The notes under the pieces: model-generated
The model's input: only the letters and a program-made list of their open reading frames with translations
Database searches by the model: none
Told to the model about the DNA's origin: nothing
Shown: piece by piece, positions 19,801-27,660 of the stretch
Numbering within the stretch: the stretch's first letter is position 1
Layout of the letters: every line of letters starts with the position of its first letter
Source: Prosthecobacter dejongeii
Lineage (GTDB): Bacteria > Verrucomicrobiota > Verrucomicrobiia > Verrucomicrobiales > Verrucomicrobiaceae
DNA length: 64,000 bases
Assembly: GCF_014203045.1 (NCBI RefSeq)
Contig: NZ_JACHIF010000014.1
Span: 34,907 to 98,906 of the forward strand
Direction: 5' to 3'
Translations under genes and position numbers: made by a program

Positions 19801-19847
19801 GGTAGCCAGAAACAGGCCATTGCTAAAACATGAGGCAAACGAATCAT
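13890..19847 (-). CDS. Giant secreted multidomain metallophosphoesterase (Ig/LamG/Calx-beta)
   Basis: About 1985 residues from the ATG at 19847. After a signal peptide (LPHVLAMACFWLPLFVAAQ) comes an unnamed module (to ~375), an Ig-like domain (~380-470), a LamG/concanavalin-type domain (~475-700; ALSFDGQNDYVTM, AWHHAAATFD), another Ig-like domain (~720-810), and a calcineurin-like phosphoesterase (~860-1120; IPDTQFY, HMGDIVQKGN, GVAPGNHDIDP, CGHIHAEGRR). Two more Ig-like repeats follow, then a second copy of the unnamed module (~1420-1740), a Calx-beta domain (~1745-1860), and a C-terminal tail with an Asp-rich, thrombospondin-3-like DADGDGVSNLLEYY motif. The metal ligands of the phosphoesterase are visible. 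The enzyme probably acts at the cell surface on a phosphorylated polymer or nucleotide. It follows a TPR gene by ~35 bp and is probably cotranscribed. Confidence 0.85.
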   Translation of the reverse strand: MIRLPHVLAMACFWLPLFVAAQSTEFGGLTVTQNDAGNEETSVTLTKKAGSSAHFSIEGGNRGDYSLNFGTGVDPDVGVLIPIVSELSRDNTAQGDTIGRFFATAGFGPNDGLTDYTIALFSSPAGGEVNMDVNFGFFPYTRWIGGIARNTVNNGELTQLVGNSALGLNTHFIDLASPSGQYTLNLNSLTGNNAAQNGILLVAGARNEDNYALSQANANGSFTIYSHDNGVDGASYENDGVGFVYLPLDKVGSEKLTAIGRVNGDASLDISAHTPGKNIGVTKGATGIWYLTIAGESNQTGTLLVSPEGGVGNTTDNIVSSAWDQANNRWVIECRDLPAATPNLQNASAAADDVFSFAFFTAPVLPVVTLTSPAPAASATGTANFDLEATATDADGSVIHVEFLRNGAVIATDSSAPYSFTDVGLTAGHYDYQARATDNEGNVATTPLTQVTITLDPASIPANTALSFDGQNDYVTMGTAPTLNVGQMSDAGFTLECWFRREGAGRTSGSGSGGVSAVPLFGKGRGESDGSNVDCNIFFGINSAGQLVADFEAQPGTGIAAGVNFPITASHDPVSNNAWHHAAATFDHGSSTWKLYLNGVEVGTTTVTANARPRYDSIQHFGIGTALNSAGLAEGAFRGRIDEARVWNYARSATEIASSKDQPIISATGLIGRFGLNEGSGTTTASSAGADVGALTSGPLWVAGVPFGVPNIEPTITLTQPPRVSSAAVSSPVTFEAIAADEDGPVVKVDFLVDGVKVGEDSSAPYQYIWLAPAIGQYTVTARVLDERGATRESDVATLHILPSANHPAVALSTPANETSVTEASVQLKADVFDDNGDAMTVTFYGRHTTPIAPGPDFNLIQIPDTQFYSEGASGHADTITVQQLIATFGAQTKWVVDNRNARNIAFVSHMGDIVQKGNNGGNDIEWTRASAAMARLENPVTTLLAHGVPFGVAPGNHDIDPIGNYDGGSTSFYNQYFGINRFAKRTYWGGNYGSDNTNNYQLFSASGLDFIAIHFAYDTTPNAAILNWADALLKAHPHRRAIATSHSIIGGGNPANFSAQGRGIYDALKDNPNFFLMLCGHIHAEGRRADVYEGRTVYSVLSDYQGTTNGGNGFLRTLTFSPASNSIRLQSYSPTLDRAVNASDDIPSWESTVQLPYNMQVPVMNWVPLGTVAVPAGGSVAALNWTGLEAGKNYEWYAAVSDGSLTSSSTPRRFSTIENQAPTITLDTPIEGAAFATPVTINLTATAADADGSIRRVEFYREGVKLGEDTTAPYAFAWTNPSLGTHNLSAVAVDNTNAATLSNIAKITVQVGDELPTISITAPSNGTAIPAPGNVTLTVNALDKEAPVSQVEFFKGTAAMTSLGLDTQAPFSLSLTNLPPGTYTFTAKATDSLGQVADSVAVTVSVFVEAPVPTDSKKRSVGLFDLPAWTVVGTSLPPYDFNLPGNNEGDLSLKISGAVIPFNSGITLATNWNSPTTISAGLNALDNLALPFAGTDGSANISVLDNANDNSSTANPATAEETAGISVAYLPYEAGWTGASVDSTGAILSGNLPAGVSVSLLSVLGTYGIDGLSTAGNLLAVTNGNGGSLGDNVCSIRTEDGRWVVDVRDNDASGQAGTFSFVYIPAETMGVFAAAISSGGAVTHMNAGLSELGLTAIPGSEGMDLLFGDGTVINPSTAALLITADSSRSAAAEDNIVAWATNGNQFRVFTQDLPQINGTHQPIDLRILVIPFSTSNAASVVTLTAPDSAAGESGSDQAVLFTISRTGSTTSALTVPLAAAGSATTGLDYSGFQNSIVIPEGQSSANLPLVILPDDLAEGGEVVQIAAVADTSYTLGMNSSATASIADRPVQNWSFNLIQDSAKRGANDDADGDGVSNLLEYYMGSLPGDSRNKGMMSITVTQSNAIFGFNRALNRQDITAEVEWSTDLIHWFRSGQNNGSLSLNVALTTESSPAEDPQVMQAIATPATGETLPSRVFFRLSVRE

Positions 19848-19881
19848 ATCATCGGGGGGATGGACCAATCTTAAAAATGCA

Positions 19882-20781
19882 TTAGCGGACTAATGGTGTG
19901 ACTTTGACGGGAGCAGGCGGAGCCACCACGACAGTGGTCGCTGGCGTCTCCCCGAGGGCTCGCTGGGCCTTCTCTAACAGGGTAGCGAAGTAAGGTTGTC
20001 CTCGTTCTAAATTCGGTCGGGCTAGGATGTGATCTCTTAACTCCAGCCAGATCTTTTGGGCCTCTTTCGGCCGTCCCCACTGACCTAGTAGTTGCGCCTT
20101 TCGCGCTAGCCATTCATGCGGCTTTGGACTGACTTGGTACAGCCCTTCTAGGTGACGTAGTGCCACCTCATACTGTCCCGCATTCACCGTCATTTCGAAG
20201 GCTCTTTCGAGCAGTTCAGGGTGCGATTGCAATTTTGTTACTGCTTCATTCAATACCCTTGCTGATTCGGTGATATTGCCCTTTGAGAGCCAAACATCAG
20301 CCATTTCAAAAAACACCTCAGCTTCTGGCTGGCTGCAATTCTCGATCACTTCTTGAAAGTCACAGATCGCTTCGTCCGGTCGCTGGAGTTGGATTCGCAC
20401 CCGGGCACGTTCTGTGAGCGCCTTCGCATGTTTCGGATGCGTTGCTAGAAACTCATTCAACATGGATTCTGCTGCCCGCCATTGGCCGCCTTTGGCGAGA
20501 GCCATACCCTGCACCAGCGCCACTGGGTATTGGCCTGGCGCAAGCCTTTCTGCACACTCCAGCGCCACCAAAGCCGAGCTCCACTCGCCATGTTCCTCAC
20601 AGATCACAGCGAGGCGAAAATGCAGGTCCGCATTTTTCGGCTCGTTCTTCAATGCCTTCTCAATCTCGCTCACCACCTCATGGTAATCTCCATGGGCATC
20701 AGCATACCCCGCGCAGCCCCAAATGAGGCTGAACATCAGAATGCGAAAGCGAGTAGCAGAATAATAAGGCAGGAGTGCCAT
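19882..20781 (-). CDS. TPR-repeat protein, probably exported
   Basis: 299 residues. A hydrophobic N-terminus (RFRILMFSLIWGCAGYADA) is signal-peptide-like. The rest is a run of tetratricopeptide repeats, seen as repeated A-L-x-x-x-P-x-x-A-x-L-x-x-x-hydrophobic pairs, for example NEPKNADLHFRLAVICEEHG and HPKHAKALTERARVRIQL. TPRs are scaffolds for protein contacts. The gene ends about 35 bp before the giant secreted phosphoesterase on the same strand, so the two are likely one operon; a role in its assembly or anchoring is inference. The C-terminus is Pro/Val-rich. Confidence 0.75.
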   Translation of the reverse strand: MALLPYYSATRFRILMFSLIWGCAGYADAHGDYHEVVSEIEKALKNEPKNADLHFRLAVICEEHGEWSSALVALECAERLAPGQYPVALVQGMALAKGGQWRAAESMLNEFLATHPKHAKALTERARVRIQLQRPDEAICDFQEVIENCSQPEAEVFFEMADVWLSKGNITESARVLNEAVTKLQSHPELLERAFEMTVNAGQYEVALRHLEGLYQVSPKPHEWLARKAQLLGQWGRPKEAQKIWLELRDHILARPNLERGQPYFATLLEKAQRALGETPATTVVVAPPAPVKVTPLVR

Positions 20782-21024
20782 TCACAGCTCCAAAGCTCCA
20801 AATTCGCTGATTCCCAAGTGAAGGTTTTGACACAAGCTTTTCGCCGCTATGAGCACCCCAACTCAATGCCCCCTGAAACCATGGACATTAGGGTTTCGCC
20901 CCGCATGACATCTCTTCTGTGTGACATTAAAATCACGTCTCTGAAGGCATCAAAAACAAACGGACGATCTTGGGGAAAGGTAAATTGCGGCTGAAAATCA
21001 AGCGAGCATTCCGTACATTCCTAG

Positions 21025-22302
21025 ATGCCGTTTCGTCTTCTTCTTTTCTCTGTCGCGCTCCACAGCTCCTTTCTTCTGGCGGTCGATCCTCCCTCGCTCT
21101 CCAAATCTCAGCTCACCGAGCCGATGAATCAGGCCTGGGATGCAGTCTGGAACCGCTTCTACCTCGATAAAGTTCAGACCTTCGCCGATTACCTCAGCAG
21201 TTACGAAAAAGGCCAAGAACAGTCCCACCTGCCCAAGGCAGAAGAGGTGAACCGACAATACCCGAATCCCTGCGGCTATGGCACAGGGATGGAAGATGGG
21301 GACATCCTAGGTGGAGCCATGCTTAGCATCCTTTGTGATCGTTTTGCCGTCACCGGAGAGGAAGATTTGCGTGAGCGCGCAGCTAATGTTTTTGAAGGGC
21401 TACGCCGCTGCGCGACGGTCCATGGCGTGCGTGGCTTCATCGCTCGAAATGTTTGCCCAGAGGATGGCACTGGAGTTTACATCAATTCTTCTCGGGATCA
21501 GGTTACCCACTTCGTTCACGGCCTGTGGCAGTATTATCACAGCCCCCTCTCCACAGATCTCACCCGCCAGCAAACCCGCACTATTATGGCCGATGTGGCC
21601 GAGCGGATGATCGAATTCGTTACACCGGAAAACGACTATGACTTCTGCCGTGCCGATGGCACACGCTGCCCGCTGGGCATCTGCCGCATGTGGAATGTCC
21701 AGGCGCATGAAGCCGCCCGCCTGCCCATGATCTATGCCGCCGCCTGGGATGTGACGCACGATGAACGCTACCGCAAAATGTGGCGTCAGTATGTGGCTGA
21801 GGCCATCGAACAATCGGCCTCGCCCGATCCGCACAAACCCGCTTATGCCCTGCTCCAGATGCAATGCTCTTTAGAAGTGCTGCATGACTTGGAGCCTGAT
21901 GCAGCGCTGAAGGTGACCCTTCAGGCTCGAATGGCCCATGTCCGTGAGCTAGCCCTGAAGCGCTTTACCTGGGTCGCTGGAAAGATCGCCACCAAAAGCC
22001 CCGAAGAGATGCGCATGCTGGGCCCTGACTGGCGCAAGGTCTCCGTCTGGAAGGACCAAAAGGGCTATCAAGTTCCCCAGTGGGGGCCGTATCGCGAGAT
22101 CTGGCACCTCACCCGCGAAGCTGGCGAATCCGCCCTTGTCATTCTCATGATCAATCCAGAAACGGTTACCTCTGAGCAAAAAAGCAATTTGGAGAAAATG
22201 ATCCTAAAGACGGACTACCTGCACAACTCCAGTTGCGGCATCATCTACCACCTTGCCGCCTATTGGAAAGCCTGCCGCCATACTGTGCTGAAGAAGCACT
22301 GA
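21025..22302 (+). CDS. Secreted alpha/alpha-barrel-like protein, possibly carbohydrate-active
   Basis: 425 residues with a signal peptide (FRLLLFSVALHSSFLLAVD). The body is almost all helical with repeated hydrophobic and aromatic helices (GTGMEDGDILGGAMLSILCDRF, FVHGLWQYY, MIYAAAWDVTHDERY), which resembles the (alpha/alpha)6 barrels of glycoside hydrolases and polysaccharide lyases. Conserved acidic residues such as in GMEDGD could be catalytic. I cannot match it to a named family, and no sugar-transport genes are beside it. Start ATG 21025 places the signal peptide at residue 1. It ends shortly before tRNA-Ser, which lies on the other strand. Confidence 0.65.
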   Translation: MPFRLLLFSVALHSSFLLAVDPPSLSKSQLTEPMNQAWDAVWNRFYLDKVQTFADYLSSYEKGQEQSHLPKAEEVNRQYPNPCGYGTGMEDGDILGGAMLSILCDRFAVTGEEDLRERAANVFEGLRRCATVHGVRGFIARNVCPEDGTGVYINSSRDQVTHFVHGLWQYYHSPLSTDLTRQQTRTIMADVAERMIEFVTPENDYDFCRADGTRCPLGICRMWNVQAHEAARLPMIYAAAWDVTHDERYRKMWRQYVAEAIEQSASPDPHKPAYALLQMQCSLEVLHDLEPDAALKVTLQARMAHVRELALKRFTWVAGKIATKSPEEMRMLGPDWRKVSVWKDQKGYQVPQWGPYREIWHLTREAGESALVILMINPETVTSEQKSNLEKMILKTDYLHNSSCGIIYHLAAYWKACRHTVLKKH

Positions 22303-22372
22303 TCTGATTTGTGGCCCAAGCCTCCCTCTCCAAAGGTCATCGATGAGTCCAATCCTCTGTGAGAAAAAACAG

Positions 22373-22462
22373 TGGCGGTGAGAGAGGGATTCGAACCCTC
22401 GGTAGCGGTAAGGCTACGCATCTTTAGCAAAGATGTGCTTTCGACCACTCAGCCATCTCACC
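22373..22462 (-). tRNA. tRNA-Ser (anticodon GCT)
   Basis: 90 nt on the minus strand, class II. The acceptor is GGTGAGA with TCTCACC, the anticodon arm is CATCT/AGATG with loop TTGCTAA giving anticodon GCT (AGC and AGT codons), and there is a long variable arm (GTAGCC...GGTAGC region) followed by a T arm with GGTTCGAATCC. CCA is encoded (TGG at 22373-22375 on the + strand). Confidence 0.95.
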
Positions 22463-22595
22463 AAAACTGTCTGCCGCAGTGCGGGCAGGCGTGACTATTA
22501 GCGCGACACTGGGGCCGTCGTCAACGCAAAAGATGCAGTTAAGAAACAGAATCTCCACTTCCCCCTCAGCAGGTCCTGCGTACTCTACCTTGTCT

Positions 22596-24008
22596 ATGAA
22601 TAATGGGAACCCTTCTGACCGACCTGGCACTCTCGAAAAAGCGCTCAAGATCAACCTCGCCCACAAGATCTACGGCACCTTCGCTGAAATCGGGGCCGGG
22701 CAGGAAATCGCCAATTGGTTTTTCCGGGCTGGCGGCGCTTCCGGCACGGTGGCCAAGACCATGTCTGCCTATGACATGACTTTTAGCGATGAGATCTATG
22801 GCAAGAGCGCCCGTTATGTCTCACGTCAGCGCATGGTGGCTATGCTGGATCATGAATATGAGATCGTGCATGAACGCCTCGCGGAAAAAAGAGGGCAGGG
22901 GACGACTTTCTTTGCCCTAGCTAATACTGTTCGTGCCAAGGGCTTTCGAGATACCAAGGAAGAATGCCATGGCTGGATGGGGCTGCGCTTTCAGACAGAG
23001 CCGATGGGACCGTGCAATGACATCCAACTCCACGTTCGTCTCACCGATGCCACCAACGCTCGCCAGGCCGAGGCCTTGGGCATCTTGGGGGTAAACCTCC
23101 TCTATGCCGCATATCATTTGCGTGATCACCTCCCCACTTTCCTCCACAGTCTCATGGATGAACTCACTCGCTGGCGGGTGGAAATTGACATGGTGGATTT
23201 CAGCGGCCCCGCCTTTGAAGCTTCAGTGTTTCAAGATCGACTCGTGGCTTTGGAGTTGGTTCGCAGTGACCTTGCGGATGCGGCACTTTTCGGAGCCAAT
23301 GGCGAAATCTGTCAGGCTTCGGATGTGCTCTACAAACGTCCCGTGCTTCTCAATCGCGGTAGTTTTGATCCCATCACCCGAGTGAATTTGGACATGCTTG
23401 CGCAGGGGGGCAAGGCCTTCGTGCAAGACTTTGGCCCGTTGGCCGATAACCACATCGAAATCCTAGAAATCACCATGCACAATCTGCTCTGCATGGAGGA
23501 CTGTGCCGTGGAGTATGACAACTTTTTGGCGCGTGCTGATGTGCTGCAATCTCTGGGGAAAAATGTGCTCATTTCTAAATACGCCGAGTTCCACCGGCTC
23601 AGCGGTTTCTTAGCGAGACACACTCGCGATCCGATTGGTATCATCCTCGGTCTGCCATTGTTTGAAGAGCTCTTCAATGAACGGTGGTACACGGATCTAG
23701 AAGGAGGTCTCATGGAGGCTTTTGGTCGTCTATTCCGCAACCAAGTTCGCCTGTACGTCTATCCCGCAGGCGATCCGATGACCGGAAAGATTCGCGATGC
23801 TTGGAATGCCCGCGTCACACGTGAGCAACAGCATCTACTCAACTACCTGCTGGATACTGGCTCTGTCCACCCCATCCAAAATGGCTTGGACGATAGCATT
23901 TTCCAGACCAGTGCGGATGTGCGTCAGATGATCCTTCAGCACGATGAGCGTTGGCGCACGCTGGTGCCGCCGATTGTCCTTGAACGCGGGCCATGGACTC
24001 TAGCTTGA
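22596..24008 (+). CDS. Conserved cytoplasmic protein of unknown function (KIYGTFAEIGAGQE family)
   Basis: 470 residues from the ATG at 22596; the open frame extends back to 22479, but that segment lies right beside the tRNA and looks non-coding. The N-terminus reads KIYGTFAEIGAGQEIANWFF followed by SGTVAKTMSAYDMTFSDEIYG. From memory, this is a distinctive family found in several phyla, and its members are often labelled 'TonB-dependent receptor'. Nothing here supports that label: there is no signal peptide, plug or barrel. Other recognisable blocks are GILGVNLLYAAY, DPIGIILGLPLFEELFNERWY and a C-terminal helical region. The function is unknown to me. It converges on the parvulin gene. Confidence 0.7.
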   Translation: MNNGNPSDRPGTLEKALKINLAHKIYGTFAEIGAGQEIANWFFRAGGASGTVAKTMSAYDMTFSDEIYGKSARYVSRQRMVAMLDHEYEIVHERLAEKRGQGTTFFALANTVRAKGFRDTKEECHGWMGLRFQTEPMGPCNDIQLHVRLTDATNARQAEALGILGVNLLYAAYHLRDHLPTFLHSLMDELTRWRVEIDMVDFSGPAFEASVFQDRLVALELVRSDLADAALFGANGEICQASDVLYKRPVLLNRGSFDPITRVNLDMLAQGGKAFVQDFGPLADNHIEILEITMHNLLCMEDCAVEYDNFLARADVLQSLGKNVLISKYAEFHRLSGFLARHTRDPIGIILGLPLFEELFNERWYTDLEGGLMEAFGRLFRNQVRLYVYPAGDPMTGKIRDAWNARVTREQQHLLNYLLDTGSVHPIQNGLDDSIFQTSADVRQMILQHDERWRTLVPPIVLERGPWTLA

Positions 24009-24015
24009 GAGCTTC

Positions 24016-24918
24016 TTAGTCGCTCGCTGGTTTGAGAGGTAACTTCTCCGTGATCCTCTCCAGTGCTGCCTGCCGTTTATTGGCTTGAAGGATGGCAGTG
24101 AGTTCAGCACGCACTTCATTGAGCTGCGGCAGCCGTTCATCCTTTCGTTGGATTAGGCGGATGATATGCCAGCCGAGCTCGCTCTGGATTGGGGAACTCA
24201 CCTGTCCAGTTTGCATGGAAAGCGCGGCTTGAATCACTGCCTGAGGTGTTCTGGATATCCCGAGCCAGCCTAGATCGCCCTGTTTCTTTTGAGTCCGTGC
24301 ATCTTCACTGTGTGTTTGCACCAAGCCAGCCCAGTCTTCACCCCTCAAAAGCCTCTGGTGCAGCTTGCGCATTTCTACACTTCGGTCCTTGGCTCTTAGC
24401 CCGCTTTGAGCGAGAAAAAGATGCTCAATCCTCTGCATCTGGGGTAGTTTTAGAGCTGAATCAGTGGCTTGGTAGGCAGCTTGCAGTTCATTCGCAGTCA
24501 CAAGGCCCGATTGAGCCATTTGTGCTTCTACCCAAGCTTGATCTAAAAGCGCTTCCTTGACACGATTTTCCATGAGTCGCTCGGTCAGGCCTTGGCCTAT
24601 GAGGCGTTGATCTCGGTCTGTGGACTTCTCCCACTGTCGTCGCCAAGCTTGCATCTCTTTTTCCAGGGCTGTGCTCACATCGGGGTGGAAAGTCACCTCT
24701 CTCTGCCGCTGTTGGCGGATGTTGAGCGCCACTCGCCAACGAATTTCGGCTGTATTTGCTGCCAAGCCACGGAACTGGAGCTGTGCGACCTCTTCGCTTA
24801 AATTCCTCTCCGCGATGGCTTGCTCTGAACCTAACAAAAAGCGTCGCAATGGCTCTTCTTTGAATTGGCAAAGGGCGATCAGCAAGCCAAGCAAAATGGG
24901 ACACCACCAGGCTTTCAT
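24016..24918 (-). CDS. Peptidyl-prolyl isomerase, parvulin (PpiC/SurA-like)
   Basis: 300 residues. An N-terminal hydrophobic segment (WWCPILLGLLIALCQF) is a signal anchor or signal peptide. A SurA-like helical region follows, then a parvulin domain from about residue 165 (RIEHLFLAQSGL; DARTQKKQGDLGWLG; GQVSSPIQSELGWHIIRL). The domain isomerises prolyl bonds and chaperones envelope proteins in the periplasm. Its ATG overlaps the stop codon of the upstream metallopeptidase gene by 4 bp (ATGA), so the two are translationally coupled. Confidence 0.85.
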   Translation of the reverse strand: MKAWWCPILLGLLIALCQFKEEPLRRFLLGSEQAIAERNLSEEVAQLQFRGLAANTAEIRWRVALNIRQQRQREVTFHPDVSTALEKEMQAWRRQWEKSTDRDQRLIGQGLTERLMENRVKEALLDQAWVEAQMAQSGLVTANELQAAYQATDSALKLPQMQRIEHLFLAQSGLRAKDRSVEMRKLHQRLLRGEDWAGLVQTHSEDARTQKKQGDLGWLGISRTPQAVIQAALSMQTGQVSSPIQSELGWHIIRLIQRKDERLPQLNEVRAELTAILQANKRQAALERITEKLPLKPASD

Positions 24919-25988
24919 CGGGACTTGGCTGGTTGGATCTTCGCCCGCCGTTCCATGGGGTTCAATGTCTTCATCTCCTCCATCTCTTTCAAAAAGGCTT
25001 CAATATCCCCACCCTTCGCTCTCAATCGAGCCTCAAAAGCCGGCACCAGATCGTAATAAGTGGCTAGGGTGTTTAGGCGTGCATTGTTCATCGGTTTTTT
25101 AAACCATCGATCCAATTTCAGAGAGCCTCCATAGCGTTTGTTCATCGCTTCCAGTCGTAATTTCATCCTCACAAAGGCCGCCTGTTTACCTTCGCGCATG
25201 GCTTTTTCATCGAGATCTTTTTGAGCATATAACCGAGCTACCTCGGTGCGTGTTTGCAGCACCTCGCGGATGAAGTCCTTCTCCACTCGCATCTCCTTTT
25301 CATACTGCGCTAGATCCTGCAGTCGGTCTTGAGACCGCAACCAGCGCCGGGTGCCTTCACGCCCCACCACGGTGGCCAGAGCTTCGTTAAAGTCCGTGTC
25401 ACCTTGGAGATAGATCCTCTGGTGAGTGAGTTCATGGAAAATCAGTTCTGCCAGAGACGCATCATCCCGACCTAAAAAGGTATTCAGCAACGGGTCTCGT
25501 AGGTAGCCCAAAGTGGAGTAGGCTTCCACCCCACCGACATACACATCCAGGCCTTCCGCACGCAATTTTTCCGCTTCCTTTTCCGCCAAAGATTCTTTGA
25601 AAAATCCACGGTATTTCACACTCCCCACCAGAGGATACCACCAGCGTTTAGCCTCAACGCTGAATTCAGGGGTCGCAAAGATCACCCACACCACATAGCG
25701 GCGCCCAAGGTTCGTGTAGCGTTCATATTGCCCTTCAGCAGGCAGCCCCAAATGTTCCTGCGCGTATTTCCTCACTTGAGCCACCGTGTTGAGTTTCTCC
25801 TTAAGTAAGGGTTTCGACTTGGGGTCGGCGAGCACCTTGTCCACGGGACTGGCCTTGCTCAGGATCTCCACCTGACCTCGCAGCGCCTGCGTGTAGAAGC
25901 CCACCGTCGAACAAGAAGTGAGTGCTAGCCCTAAAAAAAGACTAAACACGCATCGCCATGTGTCTAAGTTGTTGCCTTTGCGCTTCAT
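24915..25988 (-). CDS. Predicted lipoprotein metallopeptidase (Aminop_2-like)
   Basis: 357 residues. The N-terminus has a lipoprotein signal (SLFLGLALTSCSTVGFY), so the mature protein is probably lipid-anchored. The body matches the predicted aminopeptidase family PF10023: RYTNLGRRYVVWVIFATPEFSVEAK early, the zinc-binding LIFHELTHQRIYL (H-E-x-x-H), and downstream DFNEALATVVGREG, the usual third-ligand region. Substrate unknown. It is cotranscribed with the parvulin through a 4-bp overlap, which suggests an envelope protein quality-control unit. It is divergent from uxaC. Confidence 0.8.
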   Translation of the reverse strand: MKRKGNNLDTWRCVFSLFLGLALTSCSTVGFYTQALRGQVEILSKASPVDKVLADPKSKPLLKEKLNTVAQVRKYAQEHLGLPAEGQYERYTNLGRRYVVWVIFATPEFSVEAKRWWYPLVGSVKYRGFFKESLAEKEAEKLRAEGLDVYVGGVEAYSTLGYLRDPLLNTFLGRDDASLAELIFHELTHQRIYLQGDTDFNEALATVVGREGTRRWLRSQDRLQDLAQYEKEMRVEKDFIREVLQTRTEVARLYAQKDLDEKAMREGKQAAFVRMKLRLEAMNKRYGGSLKLDRWFKKPMNNARLNTLATYYDLVPAFEARLRAKGGDIEAFLKEMEEMKTLNPMERRAKIQPAKSR

Positions 25989-26063
25989 CGCGTCACGATG
26001 CTACGAAAGTGCCACTCCACCAAGCTGGAACTTTCCCCCCATCCTCAGCCCCAACCTCTGTTC

Positions 26064-27476
26064 ATGTCTTTCATCCACGATGACTTCCTGCTGTCTTCGA
26101 AGACCGCACGCCGCCTCTATCACTCCTTTGCCAAGGATGAGCCCATCCTGGATTACCACAATCACCTGCCTCCGAAGGACATCGCGGAGGATCGCCAATT
26201 CAGAAACCTTCACGAAATCTGGCTGGAAGGGGACCATTACAAATGGCGCGCCATGCGTTGCAATGGTATCCCCGAAGAGTACATCACTGGAGATGCCAGC
26301 CCTAGAGAAAAATTCATGGCATGGGCAAAAACGGTTCCGCACACGCTGCGCAACCCTCTTTACCACTGGACCCACATCGAACTGAAACGCTACTTCGGGA
26401 TTGATGAACTCCTCAATGAAAAGAGCGCTCCGGCGATCTGGGAACAGACTCAGGCTGCCTTAGCACGGCCTGAGATGAGCACCCGAGGCATCCTGCGCAG
26501 CCAGAAAGTCCGTGCTCTCTGCACCACGGACGACCCTACAGACGATCTTTCCTGGCACAAGAAGTGTGCCGATGATGGTTTCGAAATCGGTGTTTACCCC
26601 ACTTTCCGCCCTGATAAAGCTTTGGCCGTGCAGCAGCCGGAAGCATGGAATGCCTGGTGTGATAAATTGGCCTCCGTTTCCAATACGGACATCAATAACT
26701 TCAGCGCTCTGCTCACCGCACTGGAAAAGCGCCATGACTTTTTCCACAGCATGGGTTGCCGCCTCAGTGACCATGGCTTGAACCGTTGTTACGCAAATTT
26801 CTCCACGGAGGCCGCAGCCTCCCGCATCTTTGATCGCTATCGCAGCCATCGCACCAAAAGGCTCTACCCCGAGGATCATGAACTGCTAGCCACCCACATC
26901 ATGCTCCACGTGGGCCGTCTGAACGCGCGCCGCAAATGGACCATGCAGCTTCACCTCGGTCCCGTGCGAAATAACAACTCGCGCCTCGCCAAGAAAGTCG
27001 GTGCGGATGTCGGTTGTGACAGCATCGGTGATTACCCTCAGGCCGAGTCTCTGAGCCGCTTTTTGGATGCCCTGGATACAGAAAACTCCCTACCCAAGAC
27101 GGTTCTCTACAACGTCAATCCTGCGGACAATTATGTATTCGGCACCATGGCAGGTAACTTTGCCGATGGCACGACCCCGGGCAAAGTGCAGTTTGGCTCA
27201 GGCTGGTGGTTTGTGGATCAAAAAGAAGGCATGGAATGGCAAATCAATGCCCTAAGTAACTTGGGCCTGCTCAGCCGCTTCATTGGCATGCTGACAGATA
27301 GCCGTAGCTTCATGTCTTTCCCCCGTCACGAATACTTCCGCCGCACCCTCTGCAATCTTTTGGGCAATGACATCGAAGCTGGCCTCATCCCGGACGATGA
27401 CGAACTGACTGGAAGCATGCTGAAAAACATCTGTTACGCCAATGCCAAGGCCTACCTGGGGTTAGAAGTCAGTTAA
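26064..27476 (+). CDS. uxaC: Glucuronate isomerase
   Basis: 470 residues from the ATG at 26064. The UxaC pattern is complete: PILDYHNHLPPKDIAED near the N-terminus (metal-binding His residues), the RNLHEIWLEGDHYKWRAMR block, HIELKRYFGI, TDDPTDDLSWH, and C-terminal GWWFVDQKEGMEWQINAL and SRSFMSFPRHEYFRR. It interconverts D-glucuronate and fructuronate, or galacturonate and tagaturonate, the first step of hexuronate use. No other uronate genes are adjacent; an SDR at 4186 could act downstream. A strong terminator follows at 27498. Residues upstream of 26064 in the same frame look untranslated. Confidence 0.95.
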   Translation: MSFIHDDFLLSSKTARRLYHSFAKDEPILDYHNHLPPKDIAEDRQFRNLHEIWLEGDHYKWRAMRCNGIPEEYITGDASPREKFMAWAKTVPHTLRNPLYHWTHIELKRYFGIDELLNEKSAPAIWEQTQAALARPEMSTRGILRSQKVRALCTTDDPTDDLSWHKKCADDGFEIGVYPTFRPDKALAVQQPEAWNAWCDKLASVSNTDINNFSALLTALEKRHDFFHSMGCRLSDHGLNRCYANFSTEAAASRIFDRYRSHRTKRLYPEDHELLATHIMLHVGRLNARRKWTMQLHLGPVRNNNSRLAKKVGADVGCDSIGDYPQAESLSRFLDALDTENSLPKTVLYNVNPADNYVFGTMAGNFADGTTPGKVQFGSGWWFVDQKEGMEWQINALSNLGLLSRFIGMLTDSRSFMSFPRHEYFRRTLCNLLGNDIEAGLIPDDDELTGSMLKNICYANAKAYLGLEVS

Positions 27477-27497
27477 AACTTAGGATTCCTCGAAATC

Positions 27498-27534
27498 AGC
27501 GCGTTCCTTTCATGAGAAGGGACGCGCTTTTTTT
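27498..27534 (+). terminator. Rho-independent terminator of uxaC
   Basis: AGCGCGTTCCTT pairs with AAGGGACGCGCT (one G-T pair) around a short loop, followed by TTTTTTT (27528-27534). The GCGCGT..GGACGCGC stem is nearly the same as that of the terminator at 32596. Confidence 0.9.
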
Positions 27535-27660
27535 ATTCTGGAATAGCTAGCATCGCCGCAAAGATCAGTGTGTTTCTGCCAGCATTCGCTTATCGCTCGC
27601 CCCTTGCACCCTCCTGCTTTCTGCGCTCACCTCTTTCCCCGCCCTTTTTTGCCTCGTCCC

